Of a DNA stretch of 64,000 nt, positions 24,701 through 33,388 are shown one piece after another; within the stretch, counting starts at the first letter, position 1, and each line of letters begins with the position of its first letter. The translations under genes and the position numbers were made by a program. The stretch is from assembly GCA_039000515.1 (NCBI GenBank), contig JBCFYV010009882.1, positions 53,557,846 through 53,621,845 of the forward strand. The letters are read 5' to 3'. The stretch comes from Timema cristinae (taxonomy: Eukaryota; Arthropoda; Insecta; Phasmatodea; Timematidae). The notes below the pieces were generated by a model that saw only the letters and a list, made by a program, of their open reading frames with translations, had not been told where the DNA came from and made no database searches.

Positions 24701-25581
24701 ATACTAGATGAAGTAAAATAAACCAGTTTACGGATATTGAAAAGTAATGGAATGGGAACGTAAAGAATTGTCAGAAAGCAAGGGATATTGTTTGAATAAT
24801 TTACAGATAAGGGCAAAAGGCCAAAGTTTAGTGTTTTTAATCTGGGAAAATGTTAACAAAAAAAAAATTGAATGATGGTTCCTAGCTTGTTGTGAATATG
24901 AGCAAAGGGTATTATAAACTATTTCTTGTTACAGGATAATAATAGAGGTTGGAGAAGGGTAGCAATATGGGTAACTGATAGTTTAACATTATGCTCTAAG
25001 GTGTTAATGATGACAGCACATAAAACCACACCATATCTAAGCATCTAGTTTAAAAAAATACATAGATATACAAAATGTATGGATAAATTCATACAAAGCT
25101 GCATCACAACTGTATTTATATTTGTATTGAAGGCTATGTCTCCGATACAGGCTATATAATATATTAATAGTCACATGACCACTTTTTTATTAGTGTTGAG
25201 TAAAAACACAGGCTCGCACGGTTATAAATATGTGGTGAAAATAAGTATATAAGATGGATATATTTGGGGCCTAGTGATCCTGAGACTTAATCAATTGTTT
25301 GATAGTTAATTAATATAATTTATGTTCATTTTATTAATGATTATAATATTTTAGCCATAATATGTTCGTTTGTTTTAGTTACTTGGTTGAAAGATGGAAA
25401 ACCGGTCGATGAGACTAGTTCTAAGTATCAATTTGTTCAAGATGGCAAAAAGAAGTTTAAATTTGAGATTACAAACTGCAATTCACTGGATGTAGGCCAG
25501 TACACTGCTAAGGCTGTCGGTAAAAAGGGAGAAACAACAGCAGCCTTTTCACTCAATGTTTGCCCCACAGGAGAGCTTTGA
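604..25581 (+). CDS. bt: Twitchin/projectin-like giant muscle Ig protein, C-terminal part (7 exons, 5' end outside window)
   Basis: Seven exons read through in one frame: 604-742, 1371-1516, 7270-7426, 9033-9158, 9699-9896, 18146-18259 and 25379-25581. All introns have GT-AG ends, and junction phases are 1,0,1,1,1,1. The product is a Ser/Arg-rich linker, three I-set immunoglobulin domains and a short tail ending CPTGEL. Such domains occur in giant sarcomere proteins (twitchin/projectin, titin/sallimus, obscurin/Unc-89, stretchin-MLCK). The linker motif [11 protein letters not shown] followed by PPDDSLMC, and the Ig motif [14 protein letters not shown], resemble what I remember of the region after the kinase in projectin/twitchin; that family choice is from memory, not a search. 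Kinase and Fn3 domains would lie upstream, outside the window. The symbol is the Drosophila one and is tentative. Introns are up to 8.2 kb and full of transposons. Confidence 0.62.
1371..1516 (+). CDS. bt: Exon: first half of Ig domain 1
   Basis: Acceptor TTGATTATAG ends at 1370 and donor GTAAGG starts at 1517. The phase 1 start joins the T left by the previous exon; the end is phase 0. It encodes PPDDSLMC, then I-set strands A to [10 protein letters not shown] with the B-strand Cys and QVTWSKNGQ with the core Trp. The domain is completed 5.75 kb downstream. Confidence 0.75.
1638..1700 (+). repeat. Pogo/Tigger-type terminal sequence fragment
   Basis: CAGTAGAACTTCGGCTAACC followed by AGGCTAACCGAAAC resembles the CAGTAGAACCTCG..ATCCGA-type ends of Tigger/pogo DNA transposons. 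Only this end is visible; no matching inverted end was found before 1889, so it is a fragment. Confidence 0.4.
1889..2150 (+). mobile_element. tRNA-derived SINE, family A, full length
   Basis: The head carries a perfect Pol III A box (TGGCGTAGTTGG) and a B-box-like GGTTCAGATC, so it derives from a tRNA gene. The body has CTCCACGCAAATGCGGGTTC and ends in GTATAACCCGAACGGGTAG, GACGCGGTGCTAA and (TAA)n. A 13-bp target duplication, AGATAACTTTAAA, flanks it at 1876-1888 and 2151-2163. Non-coding; copied by LINE machinery. It lies in the 5.75-kb intron. Confidence 0.9.
2164..3280. other. Intronic AT-rich sequence
   Basis: No exon or mobile element recognised. A short (AT)n run lies at about 3012-3030. 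Confidence 0.5.
3290..3460 (+). repeat. Degenerate short repeat built on TATCCACAAAATCCT
   Basis: Variants of ATATCCACAAAATTCTAACTTGTGTCCATTC recur at about 3333, 3355, 3410 and 3428, with CCATTC and AATTTGTATCCA sub-motifs. This looks like an old local minisatellite; no coding or transposon signature. Confidence 0.4.
3745..3965 (+). repeat. Tandem duplication of about 115 bp
   Basis: Two adjacent units, about 3747-3850 and 3867-3965, share ATGAAAATCG.GCACTAACCAG, the motif AAACGATGGGC, a poly-A run, and ATATCTC.ATTATTTCTT followed by ACTG.GTGG. Diverged, so not recent. No function inferred. Confidence 0.65.
3980..4880. other. Intronic sequence with nothing recognised
   Basis: Short antisense frames here have no domain motifs, and the composition is ordinary AT-rich. 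Confidence 0.4.
4884..5118. mobile_element. Fold-back MITE, Tc1/mariner-like ends
   Basis: Imperfect inverted arms of about 65 bp: CAGTAGCCCAATGGCTTCTT at the left is mirrored by AAGAAGCCACGAGGCTACTG at the right, and further in GACTGACAGCTCACAG is mirrored by CTGTGAGCTGTCAGTC. The termini CAGTAGCC...GGCTACTG are flanked by TA on both sides (4882-4883, 5119-5120), as expected for the TA duplication of Tc1/mariner elements. At 235 bp it has no transposase. Confidence 0.7.
5120..5858. other. Intronic AT-rich sequence
   Basis: Nothing recognised between the two MITEs. Confidence 0.4.
5867..6453. mobile_element. Non-autonomous hAT-type element
   Basis: The ends are inverted repeats: TAGGGATGTACGAGA at the left, TCTCGCACATCCCTA at the right. 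The flanks are ATTTTTAC (5859-5866) and ATTATTAC (6454-6461), an 8-bp target duplication with one mismatch, typical of the hAT superfamily. The 587-bp interior has subterminal CTCGTCTCG motifs and no transposase. Confidence 0.75.
6462..7269. other. Intronic sequence before second Ig 1 exon
   Basis: AT-rich, no mobile element recognised. The last bases form the pyrimidine-rich acceptor region for the exon at 7270. Confidence 0.5.
7270..7426 (+). CDS. bt: Exon: second half of Ig domain 1
   Basis: Acceptor TTGATTATAG ends at 7269 and donor GTAAGT starts at 7427. The start is phase 0 and the end phase 1. It encodes [19 protein letters not shown], then the hallmark [12 protein letters not shown] (D..Y.C with the F-strand Cys) and the G strand TKSKLSVT. 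Together with 1371-1516 it makes one complete I-set domain of about 95 residues. Confidence 0.8.
7427..9032. other. Intron, 1.6 kb, nothing recognised
   Basis: It contains a C-rich patch near 7706-7745 and a T-run at 8868-8884. No coding frame or repeat family from elsewhere in the window was found. Confidence 0.5.
9033..9158 (+). CDS. bt: Exon: basic linker and first half of Ig domain 2
   Basis: The acceptor CTTTTTCTTTTTACAG ends at 9032; donor GTAAGA starts at 9159; phase 1 at both ends. It encodes a Lys-rich linker ([19 protein letters not shown]), then the A-B strands with [12 protein letters not shown], giving the B-strand Cys. Confidence 0.78.
9159..9698. other. Intron, 540 bp, nothing recognised
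   Basis: Plain AT-rich sequence between the two Ig domain 2 exons. Confidence 0.6.
9699..9896 (+). CDS. bt: Exon: second half of Ig domain 2
   Basis: The acceptor ATAATGTTTGCAG ends at 9698; donor GTCAGC starts at 9897; phase 1 at both ends. It encodes [12 protein letters not shown] (core Trp), [18 protein letters not shown] (F-strand Cys), then [10 protein letters not shown] and the G strand. Most strongly conserved exon of the gene in the window. Confidence 0.82.
10497..10560 (+). repeat. Possible 5' terminus of a Tigger/pogo element
   Basis: CAGTGAAACCTTGAGCC, preceded by TA, resembles a pogo-type terminal repeat and lies about 550 bp upstream of Tigger-like HTH coding sequence on the same strand. 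The matching 3' terminus was not found. Confidence 0.35.
10766..10815 (-). mobile_element. SINE tail-only insertion, 50 bp
   Basis: TAATAATAA, TTAGCACCGCGTCTTACTAC and CCGTTCAGGTTATACGC (read on plus) are the last 50 bp of the SINE A/B tail, inverted. The 11-bp direct repeat AGCATGTTGCA flanks it at 10755-10765 and 10816-10826, so this is a real, extremely 5'-truncated insertion rather than an eroded SINE. Confidence 0.85.
11050..11520 (+). pseudogene. Tigger/pogo transposase relic, N-terminal HTH part
   Basis: The translation reads [20 protein letters not shown] and [19 protein letters not shown], the CENP-B/Tigger-type helix-turn-helix. After a frameshift near 11290 come REKYLKIA and [20 protein letters not shown], the second (Tc5-type) DNA-binding helix region. 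A stop follows [10 protein letters not shown]. The catalytic part expected next instead appears about 4.2 kb downstream (15700-16315), separated by a P-like element on the other strand. Broken by frameshift and stops; not functional. Confidence 0.75.
11899..15317 (-). pseudogene. P-element-like (THAP9-type) transposase relic
   Basis: Read on minus, it starts at 15317 with [12 protein letters not shown], a THAP zinc finger (the second Cys of the C2CH set is Tyr), followed in another frame by ICMDHF and [20 protein letters not shown], a THAP hallmark. At 14346-14813 comes a 155-residue frame ending [14 protein letters not shown]. Near 13730 is [13 protein letters not shown] of the catalytic region. 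At 12636-12881 is [18 protein letters not shown], like the P insertion domain, then LGKFQTDN near 12450, and further conserved pieces to a stop at 11899-11901. Frameshifts and stops break it throughout, and a SINE sits inside. Family assignment is from motif memory. Confidence 0.8.
13831..14110 (+). mobile_element. tRNA-derived SINE, family B, full length
   Basis: The head GGCGGCCTGGTGGTCTAGG carries an A box (TGGTCTAGGGG) and a perfect B box (GGTTCAATCC). Body motifs include CTTCACCTCTGACAAGACAT. The tail is GTATAACCCGAACGGGTAG, GACGCGGTGCTAA, (TAA)n, the same as family A. A 12-bp target duplication, AATTGGGTAGAG, flanks it at 13819-13830 and 14111-14122. Inserted inside the P-like transposase relic, hence younger than it. 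Length 280 bp, equal to the copy at 35218. Confidence 0.92.
15700..16315 (+). pseudogene. Tigger/pogo transposase relic, DDE catalytic part
   Basis: The translation gives [17 protein letters not shown], matching the NADETGLF block of Tigger transposases with the first catalytic Asp changed to Asn and Glu to Gly. Then come [13 protein letters not shown] text, [19 protein letters not shown] and FIDNCATH with the second Asp, and PNCTSVIQT followed by WCDQVF with the third. Stops interrupt it. Same strand as the HTH part at 11050-11520, so the two are probably one element split by the P-like insertion. Confidence 0.78.
16316..17099. other. Intronic sequence with short GTCGT repeats
   Basis: A GTCGT/GTTGT microsatellite lies at 16468-16505. 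Possibly Tigger 3' sequence, but no terminal repeat is visible. Confidence 0.4.
17105..17225 (-). repeat. tRNA-like SINE head or tRNA pseudogene, third type
   Basis: Read on minus: CTCCTGGATAGCTCAGTGG (A box TAGCTCAGTGG), then CCCAGGTTTTATTCCC (degenerate B box), spaced as in a tRNA gene, then ATTATT-rich sequence. The head differs from SINE A and B and lacks their common tail. Too diverged for a functional tRNA. Confidence 0.55.
17230..17461. repeat. Imperfect palindrome of about 230 bp
   Basis: The left arm begins AGACAAATAAT and holds GCTCCTTTTGCCAGCTTGA; the right arm holds TCAAGCTGGCTAAAGGAGTG and ends ATTATTTGTCTATGG. The centre has further CACTAGGAT/ATCCTAGTG pairing. It directly adjoins the tRNA-like head at 17105-17225. 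Could be a fold-back DNA transposon; no clear target duplication. Confidence 0.6.
17633..17810. repeat. Inverted repeat with 38-41-bp arms, MITE-like
   Basis: Left arm 17633-17670 and right arm 17770-17810 are nearly perfect reverse complements across AATAGCCAAGCTATTATATT. About 100 bp separates them. No transposase and no certain target duplication. Confidence 0.65.
17811..18145. other. End of 8.2-kb intron
   Basis: AT-rich, nothing recognised; ends in the acceptor of the exon at 18146. Confidence 0.5.
18146..18259 (+). CDS. bt: Exon: first half of Ig domain 3
   Basis: The acceptor TTTTTTTATTTTTCCAG ends at 18145; donor GTAAAG starts at 18260; phase 1 at both ends. It encodes [28 protein letters not shown] (B-strand Cys) and ETEKVPLK. 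It follows the 8.2-kb intron that holds the Tigger and P-like relics. Confidence 0.75.
18573..18773 (-). pseudogene. LINE reverse transcriptase C-terminal fragment
   Basis: The 66-residue frame contains [20 protein letters not shown] and [11 protein letters not shown]. The GRPR..W.DNI..D and RDRW motifs are typical of the C-terminal end of RTE-like and related LINE proteins. No RT core adjoins it, so it is a 3' remnant, in the 7.1-kb intron. Confidence 0.65.
18774..19389. other. Intronic sequence, nothing recognised
   Basis: An ATT microsatellite at 18943-18965 may be the tail of an old insertion. Confidence 0.4.
19390..19930 (-). pseudogene. Second LINE C-terminal relic
   Basis: Minus-strand pieces in several frames give [18 protein letters not shown], then [10 protein letters not shown] and [15 protein letters not shown] text, resembling the region after the RT domain of LINE proteins. 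Many stops. The plus-strand frame at 19260-19565 is its shadow. Confidence 0.4.
19931..20469. other. Intronic sequence with a short direct repeat
   Basis: AAGCGTTAGC.TTCTCCAT occurs near 20178 and again near 20372, and a GATGATTGAT repeat near 20285. Nothing else recognised. Confidence 0.4.
21151..22093 (-). pseudogene. LINE reverse transcriptase relic
   Basis: The upstream piece (22093-21911) has [14 protein letters not shown]; the 197-residue frame (21744-21151) has [14 protein letters not shown] with the first catalytic Asp, [20 protein letters not shown], and [11 protein letters not shown] in place of the YADD active site. Loss of both active-site Asp residues means the copy is inactive. 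Stops separate the pieces. Confidence 0.78.
22928..23470 (-). pseudogene. LINE AP-endonuclease domain relic
   Basis: The start [11 protein letters not shown] (WNVRG, first metal-binding Asn) is followed by [18 protein letters not shown] with the catalytic Glu, [18 protein letters not shown], and [11 protein letters not shown]. The GD.N.W.G block reads [10 protein letters not shown], where the expected Gly-Asp pair is Glu-Asp. Separate frames show it is broken between leader and domain. Confidence 0.7.
23831..24602. other. Intronic AT-rich sequence
   Basis: Nothing recognised; short frames here show no domain motif. Confidence 0.4.
24615..24654 (+). mobile_element. SINE tail-only insertion, 40 bp
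   Basis: GTATATCCCTTATGGGTAGT, AAGATGCGGTACTAAAA is the 3' tail common to SINE A and B. It is flanked by AAGATAGAAAAA at 24603-24614 and 24655-24666, a 12-bp target duplication. Second independent insertion consisting of the tail only. Confidence 0.8.
24667..25378. other. End of 7.1-kb intron
   Basis: Nothing recognised before the terminal acceptor at 25378. Confidence 0.5.
25379..25581 (+). CDS. bt: Terminal exon: second half of Ig domain 3 and stop codon
   Basis: The acceptor GTTCGTTTGTTTTAG ends at 25378 and the frame runs to TGA at 25579-25581. It encodes [12 protein letters not shown] (core Trp), [19 protein letters not shown] and [11 protein letters not shown], then the tail CPTGEL. 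In the F strand the usual Cys after Y-T is replaced by Ala (QYTAKAVG), so the canonical disulphide of this Ig domain is missing. A normal last exon: no donor is needed, and the frame is open throughout. Confidence 0.78.
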
Positions 25582-28500
25582 AGAGATGTAACTGTTTCAC
25601 TTTAAGGTACTTGAAAAATTACAATTTGCATTGTTAGTTAGTATTTATGATACCATACCTAATATGTTTTTTATTAGAGAAACAGGATAATAGTAACATA
25701 TTATTTTGGGTGGGAAAATAATATATGCCTATTTGCCATATTATTGCATGCAATTACTTTCACTGTTACATAAGTTGCTAAAGTGATTTGTTTTATGTAT
25801 TCTTTTATTTTCACTTGCAAAATATTTTCAATCTATATGATTAATTAAAGATAATATATGTATGATAGGAAGCTGTCAATTTCCAAAATATTTCCATCAA
25901 TGGATTTAAATTAATAGATTGTGTCTCTCAATTTGGTGAGACAAGACTTAACCATTAACACAAGTTTGTAGAAAACTACAAACTCTTAGATACTTCTAAT
26001 CAACCAAATAAGTAAAAAAATATAGCCTTTTTGAGAAGAATGTATTGAAAAATAAGAAAAGAAAAGTAAAAAAAAACTAAACAATATTTACGTCACAATT
26101 TTCAATGGGTTTTTAGCTATTCTTCCATTATTTTTAGTTTATTTTGATGGAATTTATATTTTAATGCAATAAAAATCTTTCTACAACTAAGAAAATCTAT
26201 CAAATACAATCAAAAAGTGTATGTAAGTCAACTGTCATAGGTAAATACTTTATATAATTTAATTTATATTTGTAGAAAAATAACTAACTTTTAATTGGTT
26301 TATATTTTAATATATACTCTTTTGTGATTGTATGGACAAATAATCAGTGAAGCGATATTCACTTAAATTTAGTGAATAACAAAAAATTAACAATGACAAG
26401 AGAATAATATAAAGTGAATGAAGAAAGACCATCTAGGAAAAGAGGAAACAATGTGGGAAGAACCCATTGCACAAATGTAACAATTTTCCTTTCTTCTAAC
26501 CTCTACAATAGAAAATGTCATACACACATTGAGACACAAGCAAAGCTTTTATATCTAAAATTATTGCATTTATCAATTCAGAGGGGAAAATAGAGAAGAA
26601 AAACCATATTTCAAACACTAACCTACTCCATTCTGAATTTGAAAAAACTGTTTAAAGCTCCGTTGCAAACTTTTGTTGGAGTGAAATAAATTTATATAGA
26701 AAAATATGTAAGAAATTTTATATAATTTTACTTTAACAACAGTTGTTAAAAAATTAACATTCTAATTAAAGAGTTAGAATGGCCCTAAAAAGAAATCACA
26801 CTTTATTATTAGCAAACTTGATTAAAATCTAAGAATCTTGAACTGTATTGCACTTGGGAATCATTGATGGGGTGTTTGGAGTTAAAATCTCAGTTATGGG
26901 CACTGTAGGTGGTTTCCTACGATTAATTTTAACTCTTGTTATATATATATAAAAGTTGGGTTTTTTTTAGTTGAATATAACAAATTACATAAAACTGTTT
27001 TTGTTTGTAGGTGTCAATGTGATTTCGAATGTATGTTGGATTGAAATTGTCTGATTTTCGCCGCCCAACCAGAAGACTGTACTTGGAACAAATAACTTGG
27101 TGTCTCATCTCTTCCATGATACTATAGTGTGTTGTTCTTAAGTCTCAACATCATTTCTCTTTTGAATCTACAAAATAAGTCATTTAAGTATCATATCATT
27201 AATCATCATGAACTGAAAAGTGAATGGCAAGCAGAATAAGTGTGGAAAATTAAGTAGCAACAGCGTCTTCATGAAATTAAAATATTTTGCTATCTTTATA
27301 TTGTCATTAATTCTGCTGCTACTCACTTGTGTGAATCCAATCTCATTGAAGATACGAAAAAACGACATTAAATATTTTTCTTTATTTATAATGGAAAAAA
27401 AACGAATATTTTCAACATTCTTTTAAACAAATACTAAAAGAAATGTAAAACCCGAAAGACAGTACTATCTTTTTTACGTTTAAGTAAATCACACTTCATT
27501 TTATAATACTAAGTTAGGGCATTTAAAATTTTGCAGATTCCTATTTATATTAAAGCAAAATTTGAAATGAAATGTGTGAATTATATTTAAAGAGAATTTC
27601 CATATAGTGCCTGTGTGTCTGCGTTGTTGCTCTCAAAATTATAGCTGTGGTGAATGTAGACTAATAAATTTGTAAAATATTCAAATTTCACTCTATATTT
27701 TGTTTCTAATTCTGTTTATACTGAAGGATTTGGTGACTGTAACTTCAAGTGCACAACTGAAAGCATGTAACAAGAAACAATAGAACCAACACTTTAAAAG
27801 TATTTAATGCAGCAAATCAAGGAATTTAAAGTAGATAAATAAACTGAATTTCATTCTACAAAATTGTATTTTACATGGCGGACACATGACACCATAATGG
27901 CACTTCTTTGCATTCATAATCACTAATCCATGAACTTTTAAACTACTTTGAAATGTATCATTTCTTAATGAAAATTAAAGTACATATAGTTATTTTGTTT
28001 ATCTTTACTGCTATTTCCATTGATTTATTCATGTTTTGGTTACTATTTAACAATCATTTTCATCTTTGTTGAAATTATACTATAAGAATAGACGTTTATC
28101 CATGATCAACCAGTAGGAATTGGTCTGTTAAACATTTATCTTTTCAAACATTATTAATACAATATTTAAATCTAACATGTGTAAACAGTTGCCAAATTAT
28201 TTTGATTTCACATGTTTGGAGTCTTTAAATACTTTCCTAAAATTTCTTTTTTCTTTTTAATAAATCCTTTTGTTTGAGCATAGAACAATTTATACTATAG
28301 AATTATTTTCGAAATAATTTTTCAATGGCTCTTAATAAAAGATATTTAGGTTTAAAAAAAGCTTTTATTCAATACGACATTATAGATATTGAACTGCATA
28401 CCGATACAGCCATGTCTCCTCATCAATTTGAAAAGTTGACGTGTTATTGTAATTCTCATTTGTAATATGGTTAGTGATTGAGAAGATAAATTGTAATCCA

Positions 28501-28950
28501 AATTAGCATTTTAATAATTCAGAAAAATAATACCCCAACACTTTAAAAAGACTTAATCCTATTAAATCGACCCTTTGAAAAATGTTCTTTATGTTTAAAT
28601 TTTAATCCATTTTAAAATAAGATCACTCACATGCAGTGCTTAGTGTGTAGCAAAATATAAATATCCAATATTTAAGCTAGAATGCACTAAAAGGTTGAAA
28701 CTAATCAAATAAACCATTAAATAAATGAATTAAAATAGATCACATCGCAAGTTTAATCAACACAAAAGACTTAACTAAAAATATATACAACTGTGACTCT
28801 AACAAAATCTTTCAAACATGTCCTTGAATTAAATCATCGTCCACAATGACAACATGTTGATATCATAATGGTATTCTCAATTAGGCTTACATTATTATTG
28901 TTCTTGATAGCTTCTGCATTATGTCCTTAAACAGCAACCAGCATCAATTT
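25582..28950. other. 3' UTR and AT-rich intergenic sequence
   Basis: The first few hundred bases are probably the 3' UTR. Beyond it, very AT-rich sequence without exon-like frames or known repeats. Confidence 0.45.
26168..26173 (+). terminator. Possible polyadenylation signal of the twitchin-like gene
   Basis: AATAAA lies about 590 bases after the stop codon. It is the first canonical hexamer I found in the 3' flank, but AT-rich sequence gives many chance matches. An ATTAAA variant lies earlier, near 25844. Confidence 0.25.
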
Positions 28951-28954
28951 TTCT

Positions 28955-28995
28955 CTTAGCACCGCATCTCACTATGCATTTGGGTTATATGCTTA
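28955..28995 (-). repeat. SINE tail fragment
   Basis: TTAGCACCGCATCTCACTAT and GGGTTATATGCTTA match the inverted SINE tail with several changes. No target duplication is visible. Confidence 0.6.
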
Positions 28996-29410
28996 TCATG
29001 TTGTAGGAGGCCTTATTGTAAGCCTTATAACCAGTAATGCTAAGTCTGAATTAAATCAAAATTATTGACCTGGAAAATTTTTCCCATCATTAAGATAGTC
29101 CTGAAAGGCTTAAGGTGACTGCTTGAAATTTTTAGCATAATTTTACGATGTATTCAGAATATGTTAAGTCAGAATTGACAAAATGACTAACCGACCAATT
29201 TTGAATATAAAAAATTGTTACACTCTGACACTGCACTTACAATGCCACTTATTAATTTCATCATAATTAACTAGGCTTCTTTAAACCCATCATGCACTAT
29301 TTACTCTGATGTCTTTACTTTCATAAAGTGATATGTTTTTAAATTTAACTTAATGTTTACATGATCCCCTGCTTATCTGCGGTAAAAATCTTGTTTCTAT
29401 ACTCTGTTAC

Positions 29411-29650
29411 CCTCATCAGTGGTGTAGTTAGCTTACACACTAGTTTCATGTTGAGCTAGACTGCCGAGGACGGGATATCAAGGTTTGAATCTCGCTCAGG
29501 TGTACTGGGGTGTTTTTTCCTTAACGATTTTTCACTCTCCTTCCACGCAAATGTGGGTTCACTTCATCTGTATTCAACCTTCCCAATTCCTAATCCATTA
29601 GCATAATTAGTACTTGAGCATACAACCCAAATGGATAGTAAGACTCTGTG

Positions 29651-29694
<44 letters not shown>
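29411..29694 (+). mobile_element. SINE-A copy with (TA)n tail
   Basis: GGTGTAGTTAGCTTACACAC (A-box region), GGTTTGAATCTCGC (B box), CCACGCAAATGTGGGTTCAC, and the tail AACCCAAATGGATAGTAAGA. The 3' end runs into a TA microsatellite at 29653-29694. More diverged than the copy at 1889. Confidence 0.8.
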
Positions 29695-29698
<4 letters not shown>

Positions 29699-32600
29699 GC
29701 AACCATACACACCTGACTTTTTATTTTTGTTGACACCAAGAACAGATTGTAAACATAAGTTTATCTTTATCTACACTCAAGTGATAATGAAATTAGTTCC
29801 TCTAATGTATAGAATATATAATCTAATTCCAATACAAATTCAGTTTTATGTGAATTTTTTCAATGATCCTTGGTACATACGTTGTTCACTAACTCCCCTA
29901 CTATTCGGGATGTTTGATATGGAAAAACGCCATATCTGTGATTTCAAGATCTGTCCAATCTCAGTTCCGGCCTGATCTTTAATTTTCTTTCGAGTGAACT
30001 TAATATGAATTAATCTAGTTTTGTGTGTAAATTACTTTTTTAATACAGGTAATGTTCCAATGTTACAAATAACAAGATAAAATTTCATTATAGATAAGGC
30101 ATTACTACACAATGTTTTATATCTTACAATGTGACTCTCCATTGTCATTTTGTTCACTAACACTCAATTCCAGCCTACTAGCTTTTAAATGTTCAAAACT
30201 CATTACTCTACTGCATTGCAAAGTGATTATTCTTTCCATAGGTAGGTCATGTCTATGTTTTCTTATATCACATCTAGGCTGTATCCAAATTATCTATGTA
30301 TGCATCGCGCCCTTGATATGTACCCTTGCCAGTTTCATCGGAAAGGAAGTGGAGGAATGTAAACCTGTCATGGAGGATACTGATGCGCCCCCCAGAACCC
30401 CTTGAGTCCAAGGACAGAAGAAAAACATTGTCGATACTTCCTTATGGTAGTGTGATGTTTGACTGGCACCTGTTTTATTAATATCTTTTCTTCTGCAAGA
30501 GCTCATAGCTTTAGGTTACTCATGATTTTAAAATTAATGGTAAGGGCTGCTAAAGCAGACACATTTTATGATATTAAGAAGTTGATTATTTCTAAAACTT
30601 GATTGATCAATATACACCTACTATTTATCATTGCCAAAAGTAGCAAATAGTAAATAATCTAAACAGAATAATCTAAAATTACGTCTTTTTATGATAAAGA
30701 AATAATGTATCTTTGTTTAAACATTAGATTTTTCTGTAAATCAGTAAACTGTAGCCATTAGTATTGAATTTTTGCTTTGAGAAACGCTGCATACCATTGC
30801 AATGCATTTAAACATCACATATGCATGCAATGTTAACCATGGACTAAACTTAAAGGTCAACATAGCTTCAAATAAGATATATTGTTAACAATTTGAACAA
30901 AGCAAGCTTTGCTAAGTTGCCTGCTAAAAAGAAAGCTAGTTTTGAAAAATTTACCAAGTTGAAAAAATAGCCAACATTGTAATGCTAAATCTAATTTAAC
31001 CTTCAGGAATTGGTACTAAAAAAATAACATGAGGACTAGTGTCAATAAATTTTTGCAACGTCCTATAATGTTCTAAGTAATAATCAAAAACATAAACTTT
31101 AATACATAATATTATTTTTGAAGCAATATTAATAAATAAATATTTTAATAATATTGTATTTTTGTAAATTCTATTAAAAAAGAAAGAAATTACAATAATG
31201 TTAAACTGCTACAAAAACATAGCTTATTATTAGAAAAAAAATTGATTACATGGTAATTGATTATACAAAACTATTTGACCTAAAACTTTGTAACCTAATC
31301 TTCAAAATAACTGAAAATCATTGAATATAAGTTTCAATAAAGACATATTTTAGACAGAAAAAAATCATTACAAACAAGATTATTTCAAAAAGTTACTTAT
31401 ATTTTTGTTGAAAAGTTGAAAAAAGACTTTTTTTTCCTTGAGTTACTTCCTTAATTAGATTTTTTTTTATATGTATAATAACAACTACAGCAAACTAAAG
31501 ACACGTTATAGAACTTTCAAACAGTTGATAGAACATGCAAAATCGATGCAATGTAAACATATGGCGGCAATGAGCCAGATGTATGACAACCAATTTTTGT
31601 ATACTACTTATTGAAACCTTTATCATTAATGAACCAAATGTGTAGTTACTGTTACCCACCCCTATCATGTAAAAAGGGGGGGGGTTGTTATACTTTTTTC
31701 TACAATAAAATATTTCAGAGTAAGTATTACCAATTTATGGCTGACCTTTTTTTTTTCCTCCACATAAATAAATCTTGGTAGTAACTTACAGTTTTACATT
31801 AAGTATTGCTCTTAAACAATTCCCAATGACAAAACCATTGTTTGCTACTCCATATATCTTGAGTCTCGACTACATAAATAACCCGCCAGGAAGGGGAGGG
31901 TGGTAACTACATTATGTTTTTGCTTGAGTATAATAACCTTTTTAAATAACATATGGATCTATCTAGTTATTTATAGCCTCAGTATAGCTTCATCTCTTCT
32001 TCCTTGCTGGCATTTATTATTTTTTAAATCCATGCAAGAACCATTCCAAATATCTTCTAAGGGCAGCCAATTCTAAAAATTGGTTGGTGGAAGAACACTT
32101 TTGAAGCTTTTGGAGGCAACTAATTTTTTATTTAAAAAAAGAAGAAACAAGTCAAAGAACACTCTTAATAGTTTCTAAGGCAAATTTCAAAACATTTCTG
32201 GGTGAGGACCACTTCAAATAGAATTTAAAGTGTATAATTTTCAAAATATTTCCAGATGAGGACCACTAGAAATAACTTCTCGGACTATCCAATTTTCTAA
32301 CATTAACTGGAGGAAAGGAGGGTATAAGGTCCCTGAAAACATTTTTGTTGCTTGCCCTCGTTCCCTCTTTACAAATAAAGTTCCACTACTATTGTGTAAA
32401 ATAACAATGTTCTTATTCCTTAGGGTTTAATAGTAAATCTTTTAACATCATGACATAAACTTGAGCTTTAGAAATGCCACCCAAAATTAAATTCTCCCTA
32501 CACCCACGCGTGTGTTCCATTCAATTCCCCTGGACACAATTGTGGCAATGTTTTTAAGCCTCTAGTGTAGATATGAAAGATGTGTGGCATTGGATGGTTC

Positions 32601-33136
32601 ATATCGAGAGCATGTGTTTTGACTGTTTACACAAGTAATATTCTTTATTTTTATTTAATGTTTTACTTATACCCACTTGATTATTTTTATTTTATTACCT
32701 TGATTTTGATTTACATAATACTTAACAACTCTTTTACTTTATTTCCGGCCGTATTTGAATTAGTTTTGATTATTAGTTGCTAATGTTTCTATCCCATATC
32801 CTTATATGAATATCAGTGGCGACTCTTTTGATTGCTTCACTTCTGTTTGTATAGTTCAATATGCATGTGGTTGTCTTATTGTCGGTGAAACAATCTTTTA
32901 TTAAATATACAAGGACGTTAATACCATAAAAATACTATAGTTATTTAACTCCATGAAACTCTCTAATAATATTTTTTATTTTAAATATAATTTTTTAGGT
33001 TAACCAAATCTATTTTAATGATTCATAATAAATAACAAAATATAACATATATTGAAATGAATGTGTATGGGAAAAATTAATTAGGTTCATTATAGCCAGA
33101 GTCTCACCGGCCGAGTCCACTATATCTAGGATTGAG

Positions 33137-33138
<2 letters not shown>
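29695..33138. other. AT-rich intergenic sequence
   Basis: Low-complexity A/T tracts, a G8 run near 31676 and a short direct repeat of GAGGACCACT (about 32205 and 32259). No gene or identifiable element. Confidence 0.4.
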
Positions 33139-33180
<42 letters not shown>

Positions 33181-33192
33181 TATATATATATA
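33139..33192. repeat. (TA)n microsatellite
   Basis: About 54 bp of nearly pure AT dinucleotide repeats. The antisense frame over it, rich in Tyr-Ile, is a composition artefact. Confidence 0.9.
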
Positions 33193-33388
33193 ATAGTAAA
33201 AGAAAAAACACCAATAAGAATATCCATAGGTTTTTTGATTATTCCAAATTTCTGCTCGCTCTTTATGATTGAATTTGTAAATAGGTGTAGCAGTAGTCAC
33301 ACAATCTCTGGTGTAAGGTGTAAGACAAGAAATATAATATTTAGAAGTTAAAACAAAGTGCCTTTATAACATTCTCAAGTTTCCCTGA

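Noticed and set aside
30112..30405. 97-residue plus-strand frame as a gene
   Set aside because: No domain, no splice support, and the hydrophobic part is AT-composition driven.
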